Position numbers and translations under genes: made by a program. A stretch of 64,000 bases of DNA from Brasilonema angustatum HA4187-MV1. Its GTDB lineage: Bacteria > Cyanobacteriota > Cyanobacteriia > Cyanobacteriales > Nostocaceae. Within the stretch, counting starts at the first letter, position 1; every line of letters starts with the position of its first letter. The DNA lies in the NCBI GenBank assembly GCA_019359695.1, contig JAHHGV010000025.1, forward strand, positions 61,277 through 125,276. The letters run 5' to 3'. This document shows positions 17,059-25,744 of the stretch, in pieces. Below the pieces are notes generated by a model. That model made no database searches. It was not told the origin of the DNA and saw only the letters and a list, made by a program, of their open reading frames with translations.

Positions 17059-20013
17059 CTATCCGCTTGAGCAAGCGTTTATAAAATTGAGCAACTGCTT
17101 GAAAACACCACCCCGTCCCTCGTGCCAAAGCTGATAAAACTTTGGGTAGGGCATATTTTCGGCACAGCCCCATAAAATTTCTGTTGCTTGCTTACGGGTA
17201 TATTCAGACTGAGAGTTTTGGATTAACTCAACTAAAGCCTTGATTGCAGTTGGGTTATCCTTGTCAATTTTTCTTAAGCTTTCTGCCGCTTGCCTACGGG
17301 TAGATTCAGACTGAGAGTTTTGGATTAACTCAACTAAAGCCTTGATTGTAGTTGGGTTATTTTTGCCAATTTGCCCTAAGCTTTCTGCCGCTTGCCTACG
17401 GGTAGATTCAGACTGAGAGTTTTGGATTAACTCAACTAAAGCTTTGATTGCAGTTGGGTTATCTTTGCCAATTTGCCCTAAGTTATATGCGGCTTGCCAA
17501 CGGGTAAATTCAGACTGAGAGTTTTGGATTGACTCAACTAAAGCCTTGATTGCAGTTGCGTTATTTTCGCCAGTTTCTTCTAAGCTAGATACTGCTTGCC
17601 TACGGATAGATTCAGATTGAAAGTTTTGAATTAAATCAACTAAAGCGTTGGTTGCAGTTGGGTTATCCTTACCAATTTCCTCTAAGCTATATGCGGCTTG
17701 CCTACGGATAGATTCAGACTGAGAGTTTTGGATTAACTCAATTAAAGCCTTGATTGCAGTTGGGTTATTGTTGCCAATTTCTCCTAAGCTATATGTGGCT
17801 TGCCTACGGGTAAATTCATCCTGAGAGTTCTCTATTAACTCAACTAAAGCCTTAATTGAAGTTGAGTTATCTTTGCCAATTTTCCCTAAGCTTTCTACCG
17901 CTTGCCTACGGGCATATTCATCTTGAGACTTCTCGATTAACTCAACTAAAGCCTTGATTGCAGTTGGGTTATCCTTGTCAATTTTCCCTAAGCTTTCTGC
18001 CGCTTGCCTACGGGCATATTCATCCTGAGAGTTTTCGATGAACTTAACTAAAGCCTTGATTGCAGTTGGGTTATCTTTGCCAATTTGCCCTAAGCTTTCT
18101 GCGGCTTCCCTACAACTTTCTTCATGTTGAGACTTCTCAATTAACTCAACTAAAGCTTTGATTGCAGTTGGATTACCTTTGTCAATTTCTCCTAAGCTAT
18201 CTGCCGCTCGCCAACGGATATATTCATCTTGAGACTTCTCGATTAACTCAACTAAAGCCTTGATTGCTTTTGTGCGATCCGTCTGTTGTATTGCTGTTTT
18301 GGCTTCTTCTTTTTTTGCAAAATAAAAATCAAAGCTCCACTCAATGATTTGTGCCACTATTGCATCTGCTTGGGGATAATCCTTAAACTCAGCAATCCCC
18401 GCTGCTGCTAAAAAGTAGGCTCGATAAGCATAAACTTTGTTGTTTGCACATCCATCCTTAAACTTTCTCAACCGTTGGATAAACTGCTCTTTCTGCTGGC
18501 TTTCCACATCCTCTCGCCCCAACCACAGCAAAATTACCTCTTTCCACTGCGGTTCAAAAATGCGGTAAGGCTTGTATCGGAGATTCTTCACACCGCTGTG
18601 GCTCCGTCTTTCCTGCGCAGGAGCTACGCTAACAGAATCACATACAGGTTTATTTTTGTGTTCGCGGGGTAGGAAAAAGTCCCAATCCTGAATTGCACAC
18701 GCTGCGAAATATTCTTGAAACGTAGGATAGAAGAAAGCATAAACGGCTTCGTCAGTTTGAGAATCTCGATCTACTAAATTTAGCCAACCCAAATCACAAG
18801 CTAATTTGAACAGCTTTTCGTCCATTTCCTTTGCAAGACTCTCCCGCAAGCGAAATATTGCTGGGCTGTCTATTCCTTCTTGGGCTAATTTCCCCAGATA
18901 CCAGTGCAATTCCTTTAGATTCTTGACATCATTGTGTTTCCACTCATAAAAATAGCGGCGGAACCTGTCGTATAATCCTGCTTTGGTTTTTGGCAATTCT
19001 GCTTGCTTATCGAGATAAAAAATTTGACACAACAGCGCCAACCTCAGCGGATTTTTGACTAACTCGCAGATGCGTTCTCTTCCAGTTTCTTTTAATTTCG
19101 TTTGTAGTTGTTCGCCTCGCTGTGGATTTTTGGCATCAGCAAACCACTTGTGAATAAATTCGTCAATTTGCTCTGGCTGAAAATCCTGAGTGCGATACGT
19201 GTCAAACCCACTCAGCGGATTGTTAACGCTAGCATCCCAGACATTTAGCCGACAAGTTAGCACCACCCGCGCCTGAGTCAGCCAAGAAGTGAGTTGTTTT
19301 TGAATTGTATCTAACGCCCGAACAGGTGAATCAAAACCCATCTCATCCACAGCATCCAACAGCAGCCACACCCCACCCTGCTGGAACCGTTTGATAAACT
19401 CTTGCTGAATCTGCGGCTCAATTTGCGACGTGACAACAACTTCAGGATGAGATAATCTCATCGCTTCTGGGAGCCATGTCTTGAGGAGATATTCTTCTAA
19501 CGTCCTTTTTTCCAGACTAGCCAAAGAAATAAAGATGGGGAAGTTTTCAGTTTGTGACTTGATGAAAGATGCTATCGCCCCTAACAAAGTCGTTTTTCCT
19601 GCTCCCGGTTCGCCAATAATCGCAACATGCTTGTTTTTCCCTGTGGGAGTTTGCTCAATCACCTGTTGGAGAAACTCGTCATGTTGATAAATTTGGGCGA
19701 TGGCTTCTTTCTCTACCTCGTACACCTCATTTAGGTGACAAGTTTCATCCCTACCCCGGCGAGACTGTTGTTTGCGTTCCACTAATCCCAGTGGTACATG
19801 AACATTCACCTCACATCCCATCTCAGTGACTTTCCGTCTTAGCCTTTGGGATTCTTGCTGATGTTCCAGCATCGCATCGCAAACTTTGCGCCAGTCAATG
19901 GGAGGTATTTTTTCAGACTCTAGCGAATCTTTGCCGATATTTATTGTATCGGCGTTATATATATTACCTTTATTATCTTTTTGCTCGTACCCTTTACCAC
20001 CAGAAACATTCAT
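17059..20013 (-). CDS. NACHT-domain STAND ATPase with eleven HEAT-like repeats
   Basis: A 984-residue NLR-like protein. Residues 1-30 carry a GGKxYxQxxNKGxxYNADTIN motif shared with the neighbouring small protein. The NACHT ATPase spans about 125-450, with Walker A GEPGAGKT (134-141) and Walker B LLLDAVDE (217-224). A winged/helical segment and a FFYPTFQEYFAAC block follow near 440. Residues 581-953 are eleven near-identical 34-residue helical repeats (NPTAIKALVELI...). STAND proteins of this shape sense a ligand with the repeats and oligomerise; bacterial relatives act in anti-phage defence. Defence is inference. A short repeat (cgctacgctaac) interrupts the frame near 18610-18640 without breaking it. 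Confidence 0.88.
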   Translation of the reverse strand: MNVSGGKGYEQKDNKGNIYNADTINIGKDSLESEKIPPIDWRKVCDAMLEHQQESQRLRRKVTEMGCEVNVHVPLGLVERKQQSRRGRDETCHLNEVYEVEKEAIAQIYQHDEFLQQVIEQTPTGKNKHVAIIGEPGAGKTTLLGAIASFIKSQTENFPIFISLASLEKRTLEEYLLKTWLPEAMRLSHPEVVVTSQIEPQIQQEFIKRFQQGGVWLLLDAVDEMGFDSPVRALDTIQKQLTSWLTQARVVLTCRLNVWDASVNNPLSGFDTYRTQDFQPEQIDEFIHKWFADAKNPQRGEQLQTKLKETGRERICELVKNPLRLALLCQIFYLDKQAELPKTKAGLYDRFRRYFYEWKHNDVKNLKELHWYLGKLAQEGIDSPAIFRLRESLAKEMDEKLFKLACDLGWLNLVDRDSQTDEAVYAFFYPTFQEYFAACAIQDWDFFLPREHKNKPVCDSVSVAPAQERRSHSGVKNLRYKPYRIFEPQWKEVILLWLGREDVESQQKEQFIQRLRKFKDGCANNKVYAYRAYFLAAAGIAEFKDYPQADAIVAQIIEWSFDFYFAKKEEAKTAIQQTDRTKAIKALVELIEKSQDEYIRWRAADSLGEIDKGNPTAIKALVELIEKSQHEESCREAAESLGQIGKDNPTAIKALVKFIENSQDEYARRQAAESLGKIDKDNPTAIKALVELIEKSQDEYARRQAVESLGKIGKDNSTSIKALVELIENSQDEFTRRQATYSLGEIGNNNPTAIKALIELIQNSQSESIRRQAAYSLEEIGKDNPTATNALVDLIQNFQSESIRRQAVSSLEETGENNATAIKALVESIQNSQSEFTRWQAAYNLGQIGKDNPTAIKALVELIQNSQSESTRRQAAESLGQIGKNNPTTIKALVELIQNSQSESTRRQAAESLRKIDKDNPTAIKALVELIQNSQSEYTRKQATEILWGCAENMPYPKFYQLWHEGRGGVFKQLLNFINACSSG
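17155..18273 (-). repeat. Tandem 102-bp coding repeat (eleven units) in the NACHT gene
   Basis: The DNA is a tandem of 102-bp units, each encoding one 34-residue HEAT-like repeat. Several neighbouring units are nearly identical at nucleotide level (for example around 17270-17480), implying recent expansion or gene conversion. This is a coding repeat, not a CRISPR array. Confidence 0.9.
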
Positions 20014-20305
20014 ATTTCATATTCTATTCAGGTGAGTTTTTATAACTGAGAGCTTGCACGATCACGAGGAAATCACGCTTTGCTTATATGAAATGGTGTT
20101 TAAAGTTACTCAAAAATCAGGTCTAGTTTTTCAGTCCATTTTAATGGACTTTGTCTATTAGCCTGGAACTTCAAGTCCTAGGCGGACGAGAACAAAGTCA
20201 AATAATATCTAAGAACCTTAACATGTCTTTGACAGGTGCAAGATGTCAGATAAAAAATAGGGAAGCTGATTCTTTGGCTTCCCAGAAACCTAAACTGACT
20301 GTTAA

Positions 20306-20482
20306 GAGGTTGTTTGAAAAGTATAGTTTTTGTCATGCTGAACCCTTCACTTCGTTCGAGGGTAAACTCCGCGGTAGCGGAGTGAAGCATCTGAGCCTCA
20401 ACGAAAAATTGGGATTCTTCGCTCCATTTCATTTCGCTCAGAATGACAAATTATACTTATCTTGGACTTTCCAAACATCCTC
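20306..20482. mobile_element. MITE-like element between the NACHT gene and its companion
   Basis: The left end GAGGTTGTTTGAAAAGTATA, followed by tttttgtcatgctga, is matched in inverse at the right end (tcagaatgacaaattatact, then actttccaaacatcctc). The interior contains the widespread 'cattctgagcgaa..gaatc' type palindrome. It starts one base after the companion gene's stop codon. The remaining part of the gap (20014-20305) shows no gene. Confidence 0.65.
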
Positions 20483-20483
20483 A

Positions 20484-20903
20484 TTAAGAATGCTCGTGAA
20501 CGTTTATTGTATCAGCGTTATAAAATTTTCCTTTGTTGTGATTTTGCTGATAAGCTTTGCCACCATAAACGTTCATAATGTTGGAACCTTTACCCTCAGC
20601 TTCAAGTTCTTGGTTTATTTCATCGGCGAGATGTGAAACTTCTTCTTGAAATTGCGAATCTTCTTCCATCGCTAAATTAAGGTAAGTCTCAAGTCGCTTC
20701 AAATCTGGTTGCAAACCCTGCGCTTCTTTATCTATCTCGGCTTTCGCCTTGTGATAAATTCCTAATTTGGAAACGATTTTCTGGCGTAGTTCATTAATTT
20801 TAGGAATGACTACCGCTTCAGTTGCTTTCCCAATCAGGGTTTCTGAAACTTTTGTAAAAATGAAACCGATAATTGCAGCCGCTGACAAGGTGACTGGTTC
20901 CAT
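20484..20903 (-). CDS. Small helical/membrane-associated companion of the NACHT protein
   Basis: A 139-residue protein from the ATG at 20903. Residues 3-25 (VTLSAAAIIGFIFTKVSETL) form a hydrophobic or amphipathic helix that could contact a membrane. Residues 30-105 are charged and helical. The last ~30 residues read MNVYGGKAYQQNHNKG then FYNADTIN, closely matching the first 30 residues of the adjacent NACHT protein. The shared motif suggests homotypic interaction between the two products. Both are on the same strand, with this gene upstream. No known family name is claimed. Confidence 0.72.
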   Translation of the reverse strand: MEPVTLSAAAIIGFIFTKVSETLIGKATEAVVIPKINELRQKIVSKLGIYHKAKAEIDKEAQGLQPDLKRLETYLNLAMEEDSQFQEEVSHLADEINQELEAEGKGSNIMNVYGGKAYQQNHNKGKFYNADTINVHEHS

Positions 20904-21023
20904 AAGTGTAACTCTAAAAAATTTATACACATATGACTTCAATGATAACCAGTACAATTCCGCAAAAGGTTTGCTTAATTTTCTTTCCCCTCTTCTCTTA
21001 GCCTGTTAGTCACAGGGCATTAT

Positions 21024-21051
21024 TAGGGTGGGCATTGCAATGCCCACCCTA
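21024..21051. repeat. Perfect 28-bp palindrome
   Basis: Positions 21024-21051 form a perfect palindrome centred on ttgcaa, with arms tagggtgggcattg. A run of seven T follows at about 21056 on the plus strand. The core 'gtgggcattgc' recurs in the inverted repeats of the 13.1 kb element, so this is probably an interspersed repeat rather than a dedicated regulatory site. Confidence 0.75.
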
Positions 21052-21150
21052 CACCTTTTTTTATAGATTCAGATCTTGGAACCTGAGGACATTTTTTACC
21101 GTCTTTTGTCTCAGATGGCAAAGAAAGTCCTCAGAACTGTTTTAGCAAAG

Positions 21151-21648
21151 TTACTCTGGTAAATTTGCAAACACCTGTTCAACTAATTCCTGCGCTTTAG
21201 TATCCAAGTTTTGCCAGTCTACATCACCGTTTTCGTCAATTAAATCAGTATCAATGTCAACTGTCTCATCCCCGGAAATGTAGTTGCGAAAACAGACTCG
21301 GTAACACAATTCCCATAAATCGATACTGATTTGTTGCTCTTGACGGTGTAGATACAAATGATATCCTGGATGGGGAATTGGCAAACGGGAGAGTGTTTCT
21401 CTGATTTCCAAAGCCTGCTCCGGTGTCGCGGCTTCTAGCTCTTGCAGGAGGTTGGTTACTATTGCTTTCGTCTCATCAGTAGTGCCAGTAGGCCAAATCA
21501 GGACATCTTGATAAGTTCCCGTCCAAGAAGATACATCAAGCAGCTTGCGAATATTATCGACAACGCGAATGAAAGCAGGTTGCATGAGCAGTTCCGCCTG
21601 ATCCCATGCTACTGAGTTGTTAATTTTAGGTGGCATTGGAATTGACAA
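21151..21648 (-). CDS. Conserved hypothetical protein
   Basis: A 165-residue soluble, acidic protein (pI clearly low; C-terminal DIDTDLIDENGDVDWQNLD is strongly acidic) with no signal peptide or membrane segment. There is a Trp-rich N-terminal half (VAWDQAELLMQPAF, SSWTGTYQDVLIWP) and a His/Pro segment (LPIPHPGYHLYLHR). I do not recognise a family. The start could be the ATG at 21648 or one four codons downstream. Divergent from the Ser/Thr kinase gene 151 bp away. Confidence 0.65.
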   Translation of the reverse strand: MSIPMPPKINNSVAWDQAELLMQPAFIRVVDNIRKLLDVSSWTGTYQDVLIWPTGTTDETKAIVTNLLQELEAATPEQALEIRETLSRLPIPHPGYHLYLHRQEQQISIDLWELCYRVCFRNYISGDETVDIDTDLIDENGDVDWQNLDTKAQELVEQVFANLPE

Positions 21649-21799
21649 GAGGTATTGAAAGAAAAATTAACAATGTGTATTTATTAAAAAACTGTGTTTT
21701 ACATTTAAATCTTTTCTCAAGATAGCGGATTTCATTGAGAAATTATTGGAGATATTTATTACCATCTCTAAAATTGGGTGTTATCGCTGGGGAGTGAAT

Positions 21800-23830
21800 A
21801 TGATAGGCAAGCTACTAGATCATCGTTACCGACTGAATAAAGTCCTGGCTACAGGAGGATTTGGTGAAACTTACATCGCCCAAGATACAAAACGACCAGG
21901 CAATCCGATTTGCGTTGTCAAACACCTTAAGCCTGCCAATTCTGAAGCGAAAATGTTTGATACCGCCAAGCGTCTGTTCCAAGGTGAAGCTGAAACCTTA
22001 GAATATTTGGGCAATCATGACCAAATCCCTCGGCTTTTGGCTTATTTCGACGAAAATCACGAATTTTATTTAGTACAAGAATTTATTGAAGGGCATCCTC
22101 TGGGTGACGAATTAATTCCCAATCAACGGTGGAGTGAAAGCCAAGTTATTGAATTGCTGGTGGAAGTTCTGGGCATCCTGAAATTTGTCCACGGACAAGG
22201 CGTGATTCATCGCGATATCAAGCCAGATAATATCATCCGTCGCGCTTCCAATAGAAAACTCGTTCTCGTGGATTTTGGAGCTGTCAAACAATTGCGAGGA
22301 TCTGGTGGATATGGTGGGCGATCGCAAATGTTTACGGTTCATCACTCTGCCACTGTAGCCATTGGGACTCCTGGCTATATGCCCACGGAACAAGGTCAAG
22401 GCAAACCCCGTCCCAACAGTGATATGTACGCTCTAGGCATTATTGCTATTCAGGCGTTAACAGGAATAGCGCCAGTAGATTTCCAGGAAGATCCTAACAC
22501 TGGGGAAATCCTCTGGCAGCATTTAGTATCCATAAGTGATGCTTTGGAAGCCGTGTTAAGCAAAATGGTACATTATCATTTTAAAGACCGTTTCCAAAGT
22601 GCATCAGAAGCACTACAAGCATTACAGCCACTTTCCTCAACCAGCTACACGCCCAAGGAATATACAAATACAACTTCTAGCCATCAACCAATTAAGTCCT
22701 CATCTGCCTTATCTCCACTGTCTCGACAAAAAACGATCGCCGTTGCGCCAGCAAATCCTGTCGTTGCTCAATTAGCACCAGCAACTCCCAAATCTCTCCC
22801 CAAAAGTTCTAGTGGACCAGATCTATTACAGTTTGTGATTATAGGAATTTTGGTTGCTGGCGCGGCTGCTGTCAGCCCAAGTGTATTTAAAAATGTTCAA
22901 AGTTTTGCTTCTACTTTTGCTATTAATAATGACACGACCTCAGCACAAAACTGTTTAGCTGTTGTTCAAGAAAATTCTAATATCCGTTCTGAGCCAAGTC
23001 CTATTAATGATGATTCTATTGTCAAAACTGTTCATAAAGATACCAATTTTGAAGTAACAGGCAAGCGAACAAAACGCGATTGGGTACAGATAAAACTTGA
23101 CCCTACAAAAACAGCTTGGGCAAACTCAGAAGTTATCAAAAATAACGAACAATGGGTTTCTTGCCTGCGAGACAAGGGGACTGCAATCAAAATAGTTGAT
23201 GATGATGACCTGATTGCAGCTCGCCCTAAACCCAAGCCAAAAGCAGAATCAACAGTTGATGCAGCAACGTTATCATCACCCGAGTCAGAACAATCACAAA
23301 CATCAAAAAGTTTATCAGCAGATAAATTAACAGATAAATCAACGCCCGCCACTGTACAAGGCGGTTCCACCAAGGTAGTGGAAGAAGCAAAACAGAAGTA
23401 CGAATCAGGAGATTTACAAGGTGCGATCGCCTTGTTAAAGACAATGACTGCAAATCCTACTGCTGTTAAACAGACAACAGAAATGATATCCCAATGGCAG
23501 CAAGATTGGTCTAAAGCGGAAGGTTTATTCAAAGACCTTGACACAGCCCTTGGTAATGGGCAATGGGATAAGGTCTTAGCTTATAAAGACCATCCAGAAA
23601 AACTACCCAATATTCAGTACTGGCGAAACAAAGTAGAGCCATTATTTCAAGAAGCTGCTGCCAATTTAGCAAAACAACAGCTTCTTCCTCAACTAGGCAA
23701 TCCTACCAACCTATACAAAGCCAAACTGGAACCTCAAAATTCCAGTGAGAATTATGGACTTAACATGATGGATGATTTCGATAACATCGAAACTCCAGAA
23801 CTACAGGAAACTCCCCAAAATCATCAGTAA
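21800..23830 (+). CDS. Membrane-anchored eukaryotic-type Ser/Thr protein kinase with SH3-like domain
   Basis: A 676-residue kinase. The N-terminal catalytic domain (about 1-275) has the glycine loop GGFGETY (19-25), Lys41, HRDIKPDN with Asp139, DFGAVKQL and GTPGYMPTEQ. A Pro/Ser-rich linker leads to one membrane helix (about 344-363) and a bacterial SH3-like domain (about 388-455; ENSNIRSEPSP and TAWANSEVI). The C-terminus is a helical, TPR-like segment. The start at 21800 (MIGKLLDHRYRL) is supported by GGAG just upstream; an in-frame start 54 bp earlier adds an unconserved extension. The SH3-like part would lie outside the cytoplasm and may sense cell-wall state. Confidence 0.92.
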   Translation: MIGKLLDHRYRLNKVLATGGFGETYIAQDTKRPGNPICVVKHLKPANSEAKMFDTAKRLFQGEAETLEYLGNHDQIPRLLAYFDENHEFYLVQEFIEGHPLGDELIPNQRWSESQVIELLVEVLGILKFVHGQGVIHRDIKPDNIIRRASNRKLVLVDFGAVKQLRGSGGYGGRSQMFTVHHSATVAIGTPGYMPTEQGQGKPRPNSDMYALGIIAIQALTGIAPVDFQEDPNTGEILWQHLVSISDALEAVLSKMVHYHFKDRFQSASEALQALQPLSSTSYTPKEYTNTTSSHQPIKSSSALSPLSRQKTIAVAPANPVVAQLAPATPKSLPKSSSGPDLLQFVIIGILVAGAAAVSPSVFKNVQSFASTFAINNDTTSAQNCLAVVQENSNIRSEPSPINDDSIVKTVHKDTNFEVTGKRTKRDWVQIKLDPTKTAWANSEVIKNNEQWVSCLRDKGTAIKIVDDDDLIAARPKPKPKAESTVDAATLSSPESEQSQTSKSLSADKLTDKSTPATVQGGSTKVVEEAKQKYESGDLQGAIALLKTMTANPTAVKQTTEMISQWQQDWSKAEGLFKDLDTALGNGQWDKVLAYKDHPEKLPNIQYWRNKVEPLFQEAAANLAKQQLLPQLGNPTNLYKAKLEPQNSSENYGLNMMDDFDNIETPELQETPQNHQ

Positions 23831-23983
23831 TCAAATTTATCAATAAACTTTGATTTGTTACTGATAGTTCTTGGTTAGCAGTTAGTTATTAGTTATTAGC
23901 AAAAAACTAATAACTAACTACTAACATTTAACAATTAGCAATTAACACTCAATCTATTTGTAGATGTATTGCAGGTTGTCAAC

Positions 23984-24547
23984 CTATTTTTTCGTTGGTG
24001 TGGGAGCTATTGGTGCGGGAGGAATTGGCCGCTCTAGACCTGCGTTGAAGAAGTAAACTCGGTCACAGTATTGAGTTGGACTACTACAAACAGCCTCTAT
24101 GGCAACGTTGCTGGCATTATTAACATCAAGCGTTAATGAAGCTTGCTGTGTAGGACCAACAGCACGTGTTTGTGCTGGGTTGCCATCTAAGTAAACCCGA
24201 ACGTCAACACTTGGACTTTTTGTATCATTGTCACGCATTCCAAAACCCAAATTCAAAGTTTGAAACCCAGGTTTAGTGCTTTTTTCTGGCTTAATGTTAC
24301 AAGTTATTGAGGCAGAGCGGTTGCCAGGTCCGAGGTAAAACCTGCTAGTATAAACTGCTCTCCCTATAGAAACATCAAGATCCTGCTTATTAACGCTGCC
24401 AAGTCCACTGTTTACGCATTTAGTATTCAGCAGAGAGACAGGACGTGGCACTCGTTGTGCTTGAGCGATTTTTTCTCCAAAGGATAAAAAAGAGGACAAT
24501 AGTAAGGCACCAGTGAGCACCGAACTGATAAGCTGAGTTGTTTGCAT
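23984..24547 (-). CDS. Secreted hypothetical protein
   Basis: A 187-residue protein with a clear signal peptide (LISSVLTGALLLSSFLSF, AQAQ cleavage near residue 31). The mature part is beta-rich with five cysteines (for example SITCNI and EAVCSSPTQYC) and ends in a Pro-rich tail (PIPPAPIAPTPTKK). The LNLGFGMRDND and VRVYLDGN segments suggest a beta-sandwich. No family is recognised. It is convergent with the kinase gene; the 153-bp gap holds tandem 'agttatt' heptamers. Confidence 0.72.
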   Translation of the reverse strand: MQTTQLISSVLTGALLLSSFLSFGEKIAQAQRVPRPVSLLNTKCVNSGLGSVNKQDLDVSIGRAVYTSRFYLGPGNRSASITCNIKPEKSTKPGFQTLNLGFGMRDNDTKSPSVDVRVYLDGNPAQTRAVGPTQQASLTLDVNNASNVAIEAVCSSPTQYCDRVYFFNAGLERPIPPAPIAPTPTKK

Positions 24548-25009
24548 TGGGATTTAAGAATCTAGTTTTCAGGCAGAAGACGAAAACAAAATAAAATCAA
24601 AATAAAATAATAATAGCTAATTAAGCGTACAAACACGGGATGAAGTCTGAATCCCTAAAAGAAGGCAACGCCTCCTTCGGTGTTCCCGTGGAAAAAAGCT
24701 GTAGTAGTATTTTTTACTTTAAGTATTTATATTGTAAAGATTTTACGTATATTTGAATAACTTTATTAAATTTTTTGCATGGAAAATATCAATCTTAAAT
24801 CTTTCATGAACAGATATTAAAGAGAATAACAATAACAGACTTTTTAAGTGTTATTACTGGGTTTAAATCGCATATAAGTTTTCTTAAATAAGTATGTACT
24901 GGTATTAGCTGCTCATGATCACTTGTATGACTTTTTGTACAAAAGTTAGCAAAATCACGTGTCTCCCTAACGTAAACCCTTTGACAATAAACAGCTAAAT
25001 TTTACAGAT
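24548..25009. other. A/T-rich gap with one hairpin; upstream region of the HTH gene
   Basis: No gene is seen. CACGGGA (24634-24640) pairs with TCCCGTG (24684-24690), enclosing a smaller stem (gaagg/ccttc); the whole looks like a small palindromic element. Just before the HTH gene, TTGACA (24981) and TACAGA (25003) are spaced 17 bp like a sigma-70 promoter, but the start codon follows too closely for confidence. Confidence 0.45.
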
Positions 25010-25744
25010 ATGTCACACTATCAAGGTAAATTTGATACCAATCACCCGACAGTGACTCATGGTAAGTTTTTGACAATGTTTCAATGCAAACTTTTGCAAA
25101 AAAGTCTACAGCAAGATTTACCTGAGTTATACCGCCAGCGTATCCAGATTATGTTGCTGGTAGATGAGGGGAAATCCCAAACGGAAATTTGTCGAACTTT
25201 GGGGTGTTCTCCAGCAACAGCAAGGCATTGGACGCATATAGCCCGTACTGGTATGGCGCACCAATGGCAGGATTGTCCAATTGGTCGTCCAATGGCTGTG
25301 AATGACGAATATTTGCAGCGTTTGCAGCAACTAGTCAACGATAGTCCTCGTGATTACGGCTATTCTTTTCAACGTTGGACAGCAAACTGGCTGAGAAAAC
25401 ATTTGGCAAAAGAATTTGGAGTTGAGATAAGCGATCGCCATATTCTTCGCCTACTTAAACAGATGGGGTTATCTACTAAACCACAACCGAAAAATGCTGA
25501 CAAAGACACGGATAAGAGTGACTTTGCTAAGAGTTCAAAAATTTTAATTCGTGACCTCAATTCGGCTAATCCACCGGATAGCACTGAATTATTGCCTCTT
25601 AATCTCACAAAATTAGGGACTGATTCAGATATCTATGGCGCACAATCCAACACAAGCGCACTTGCTTGTCTTACAACAGTTGAACAATGCTCTAGGATAT
25701 CCTCTTTCTCAACAAGAGTTTCAACGTTGTCTTCAGGCGGCTAA
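25010..25744 (+). CDS. Helix-turn-helix (winged-helix, transposase-N-terminus-like) regulator
   Basis: A 244-residue protein. Residues 45-80 form a helix-turn-helix (LLVDEGKSQTEICRTLGCSPATARHW) and residues 100-155 a second winged-helix-like domain (YSFQRWTANWLRKHLAKEFG, then ISDRHILRLLKQMG), as at the N-terminus of IS630/Tc1-type transposases but without a catalytic DDE domain. Such stand-alone proteins occur next to peptide exporters in Nostocales, so a regulator of the downstream operon is plausible. The last 37 codons overlap the next gene in another frame and look unconserved, suggesting that an original stop was lost. Confidence 0.75.
   Translation: MSHYQGKFDTNHPTVTHGKFLTMFQCKLLQKSLQQDLPELYRQRIQIMLLVDEGKSQTEICRTLGCSPATARHWTHIARTGMAHQWQDCPIGRPMAVNDEYLQRLQQLVNDSPRDYGYSFQRWTANWLRKHLAKEFGVEISDRHILRLLKQMGLSTKPQPKNADKDTDKSDFAKSSKILIRDLNSANPPDSTELLPLNLTKLGTDSDIYGAQSNTSALACLTTVEQCSRISSFSTRVSTLSSGG

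Noticed and set aside
17155..18273. Regular ~100-bp repeats that could suggest a CRISPR-like array
   Set aside because: The periodicity is 102 bp with no unique spacers and encodes 34-residue protein repeats in frame.
20151..20636. 161-codon plus-strand frame between the NACHT gene and its companion
   Set aside because: It covers the MITE-like element and the antisense of the companion gene; no conserved-looking segment.
24981..25008. TTGACA-17-TACAGA promoter before the HTH gene
   Set aside because: The transcription start would fall at or inside the start codon; kept only as a remark in the gap entry.
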